DNA from: Circinella minor
Lineage: Eukaryota > Mucoromycota > Mucoromycetes > Mucorales > Lichtheimiaceae
Reading direction: 5' to 3'
NCBI GenBank assembly: GCA_016758965.1
Contig: JAEPRB010000464.1
Location: forward strand, 1-19,395
DNA length: 19,395 nucleotides
This document shows, one piece after another, positions 18,865 to 19,395 of the stretch (position 1 is the first letter of the stretch; each line of letters starts with the position of its first letter). A model generated the notes under the pieces. It was not told where the DNA came from, made no database searches, and saw nothing but the letters and a program-made list of their open reading frames with translations. Both the position numbers and the translations under genes were made by a program.

Positions 18865-19395
18865 ATGTCTTCTAAGAAAATTACTTCTCGAGGTCCTAGC
18901 TTTCTCCCTCATGAGGATAAGCAGCTTTGCTCTTCTTGGCTTGAAAAATCCGAGTGTTCGATCAGGGGTTGTGAGAAAAAGTTTCTCACTCACTGGAAAG
19001 AAGTCACCGATCACTACAACAGTGAAAGAGAAAGTGCTGTCAAGAAGGCAAACGAAAGAACTGGACGAAACGATGAGCCAGTGATTCGCACGCTTGCGTC
19101 TCTGAAAACCCGGTGGAATACAATCCACCCAATTGTTTCCAAGTTTTGTGGGCACTATCAACGCCTGCTTAATGACAACCGAAGTGGTATGACTGCTGAA
19201 GATGTTGTAAGTAAATATATATATATATATAATGGATATGTACATATAAGGAATATTAAACTAAATATTTTTTTTTTTCAAAATATATTTTATTTGTTCC
19301 AAAATGGATTTGATTGCACTATGAAGGTCTTGGCAGCCAAAGATATCTTTGCCGAGATGGAAGGCTATGAATTCCATTATTTTGATTGTTGGAAA
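18865..19395 (+). CDS. Myb/trihelix-like (NAM-associated-like) protein of a PIF/Harbinger element, 3' partial
   Basis: This family acts beside the Harbinger transposase, binding the element's ends and aiding nuclear import in studied plant and animal members. Exon 1 is 18865-19206 (114 codons), intron 19207-19326 (GTAAGT donor, AAG acceptor, phase 0), and exon 2 runs from 19327 off the window edge (23 codons visible). Residues 9-55 and 75-102 form the Myb/SANT-like region with spaced tryptophans W25, W44 and W84 (LCSSWLEKS, FLTHWKEVTDHYN, SLKTRWNTIHPIVSKFCGHY). The end of exon 1 with exon 2 gives the family's AKDIF...FHYFDCWK segment, matching the AKALF...F.HCW pattern of plant relatives. The start ATG is the first in this frame and gives the usual RG-x-x-F-x-x-E-D beginning. 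No damage is seen in the visible part. The 120-bp intron is AT-rich with a (TA)n tract. Confidence 0.8.
   Translation, partial: MSSKKITSRGPSFLPHEDKQLCSSWLEKSECSIRGCEKKFLTHWKEVTDHYNSERESAVKKANERTGRNDEPVIRTLASLKTRWNTIHPIVSKFCGHYQRLLNDNRSGMTAEDVVSKYIYIYNGYVHIRNIKLNIFFFQNIFYLFQNGFDCTMKVLAAKDIFAEMEGYEFHYFDCWK

Larger units (their letters stand above)
18638..19395 (+). mobile_element. 5' portion of a PIF/Harbinger-type DNA transposon
   Basis: PIF/Harbinger elements target TWA, duplicate 3 bp and carry two genes: a DDE transposase and a Myb/trihelix-like DNA-binding partner. Here TAA (18635-18637) precedes GGGCAACCCCAGCAGCGG, a GC-rich terminal-repeat-like end in an otherwise AT-rich region, and about 230 bp inside lies a gene of the Myb-like partner family. 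The transposase gene and the right end would lie beyond the window. Without the other end the TAA duplication and the inverted repeat cannot be confirmed. Confidence 0.65.

Noticed and set aside
18811..19245. 144-residue minus-strand open frame overlapping the Harbinger partner gene
   Set aside because: It is antisense to a well-supported Myb-like exon and shows no family features.

Overview
The window looks like a transposon-rich, AT-rich stretch of an early-diverging fungal genome, most likely Mucoromycota (inference). The reasons are short GT-AG introns (about 50-125 bp), some with CTAAC-type branch sites, and the mix of element families: a Crypton tyrosine recombinase with a GCR1-like C-terminus, a KDZ transposase with its cysteine cluster, a repetitive fungal HMG-box-like family, and the Myb/trihelix-like partner gene of a PIF/Harbinger element. 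I see no rRNA, tRNA, CRISPR array or clear housekeeping gene.

Layout. 1-2741 (+): a Crypton gene whose reading frame is preserved over four exons and about 827 codons but is broken by four in-frame stops. 3389-4715 (-): a four-exon gene of an unrecognised coiled-coil family, frame preserved, three in-frame stops. 4716-7080: T-rich DNA with a degenerate tandem repeat and, at 6850-7078, a dense cluster of inverted GTTTGAGC/GCTCAAAC motifs and small hairpins. 7277-8785 (+): an apparently intact six-exon HMG-box-like gene. 9238-12289 (-): a fully open ten-exon KDZ transposase (783 residues), convergent with the previous gene. 12290-14580: AT-rich, no supported gene. 14615-16682: a satellite of about 205 bp split by a 1.25-kb foldback element with long inverted arms and a probable TCACG target duplication. 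17024-17735 (-): two decayed coding relics. 18638-19395 (+): the 5' end of a PIF/Harbinger element (terminal repeat and first gene), running off the right edge.

One theme links the units: most of the damage is of one kind. The stops in the Crypton and coiled-coil genes can all be explained by a C-to-T change on one strand or the other, mostly in CpA context. The KDZ gene has no stop, but two expected catalytic acidic residues are replaced (D to N, E to K), each by a single G-to-A change. Two adjacent satellite units differ by eight transitions and no transversions. This suggests RIP-like or methylation-driven mutation of repeats. Exon structures were assembled by eye from frame, splice signals and family resemblance; no alignment or database search was run.
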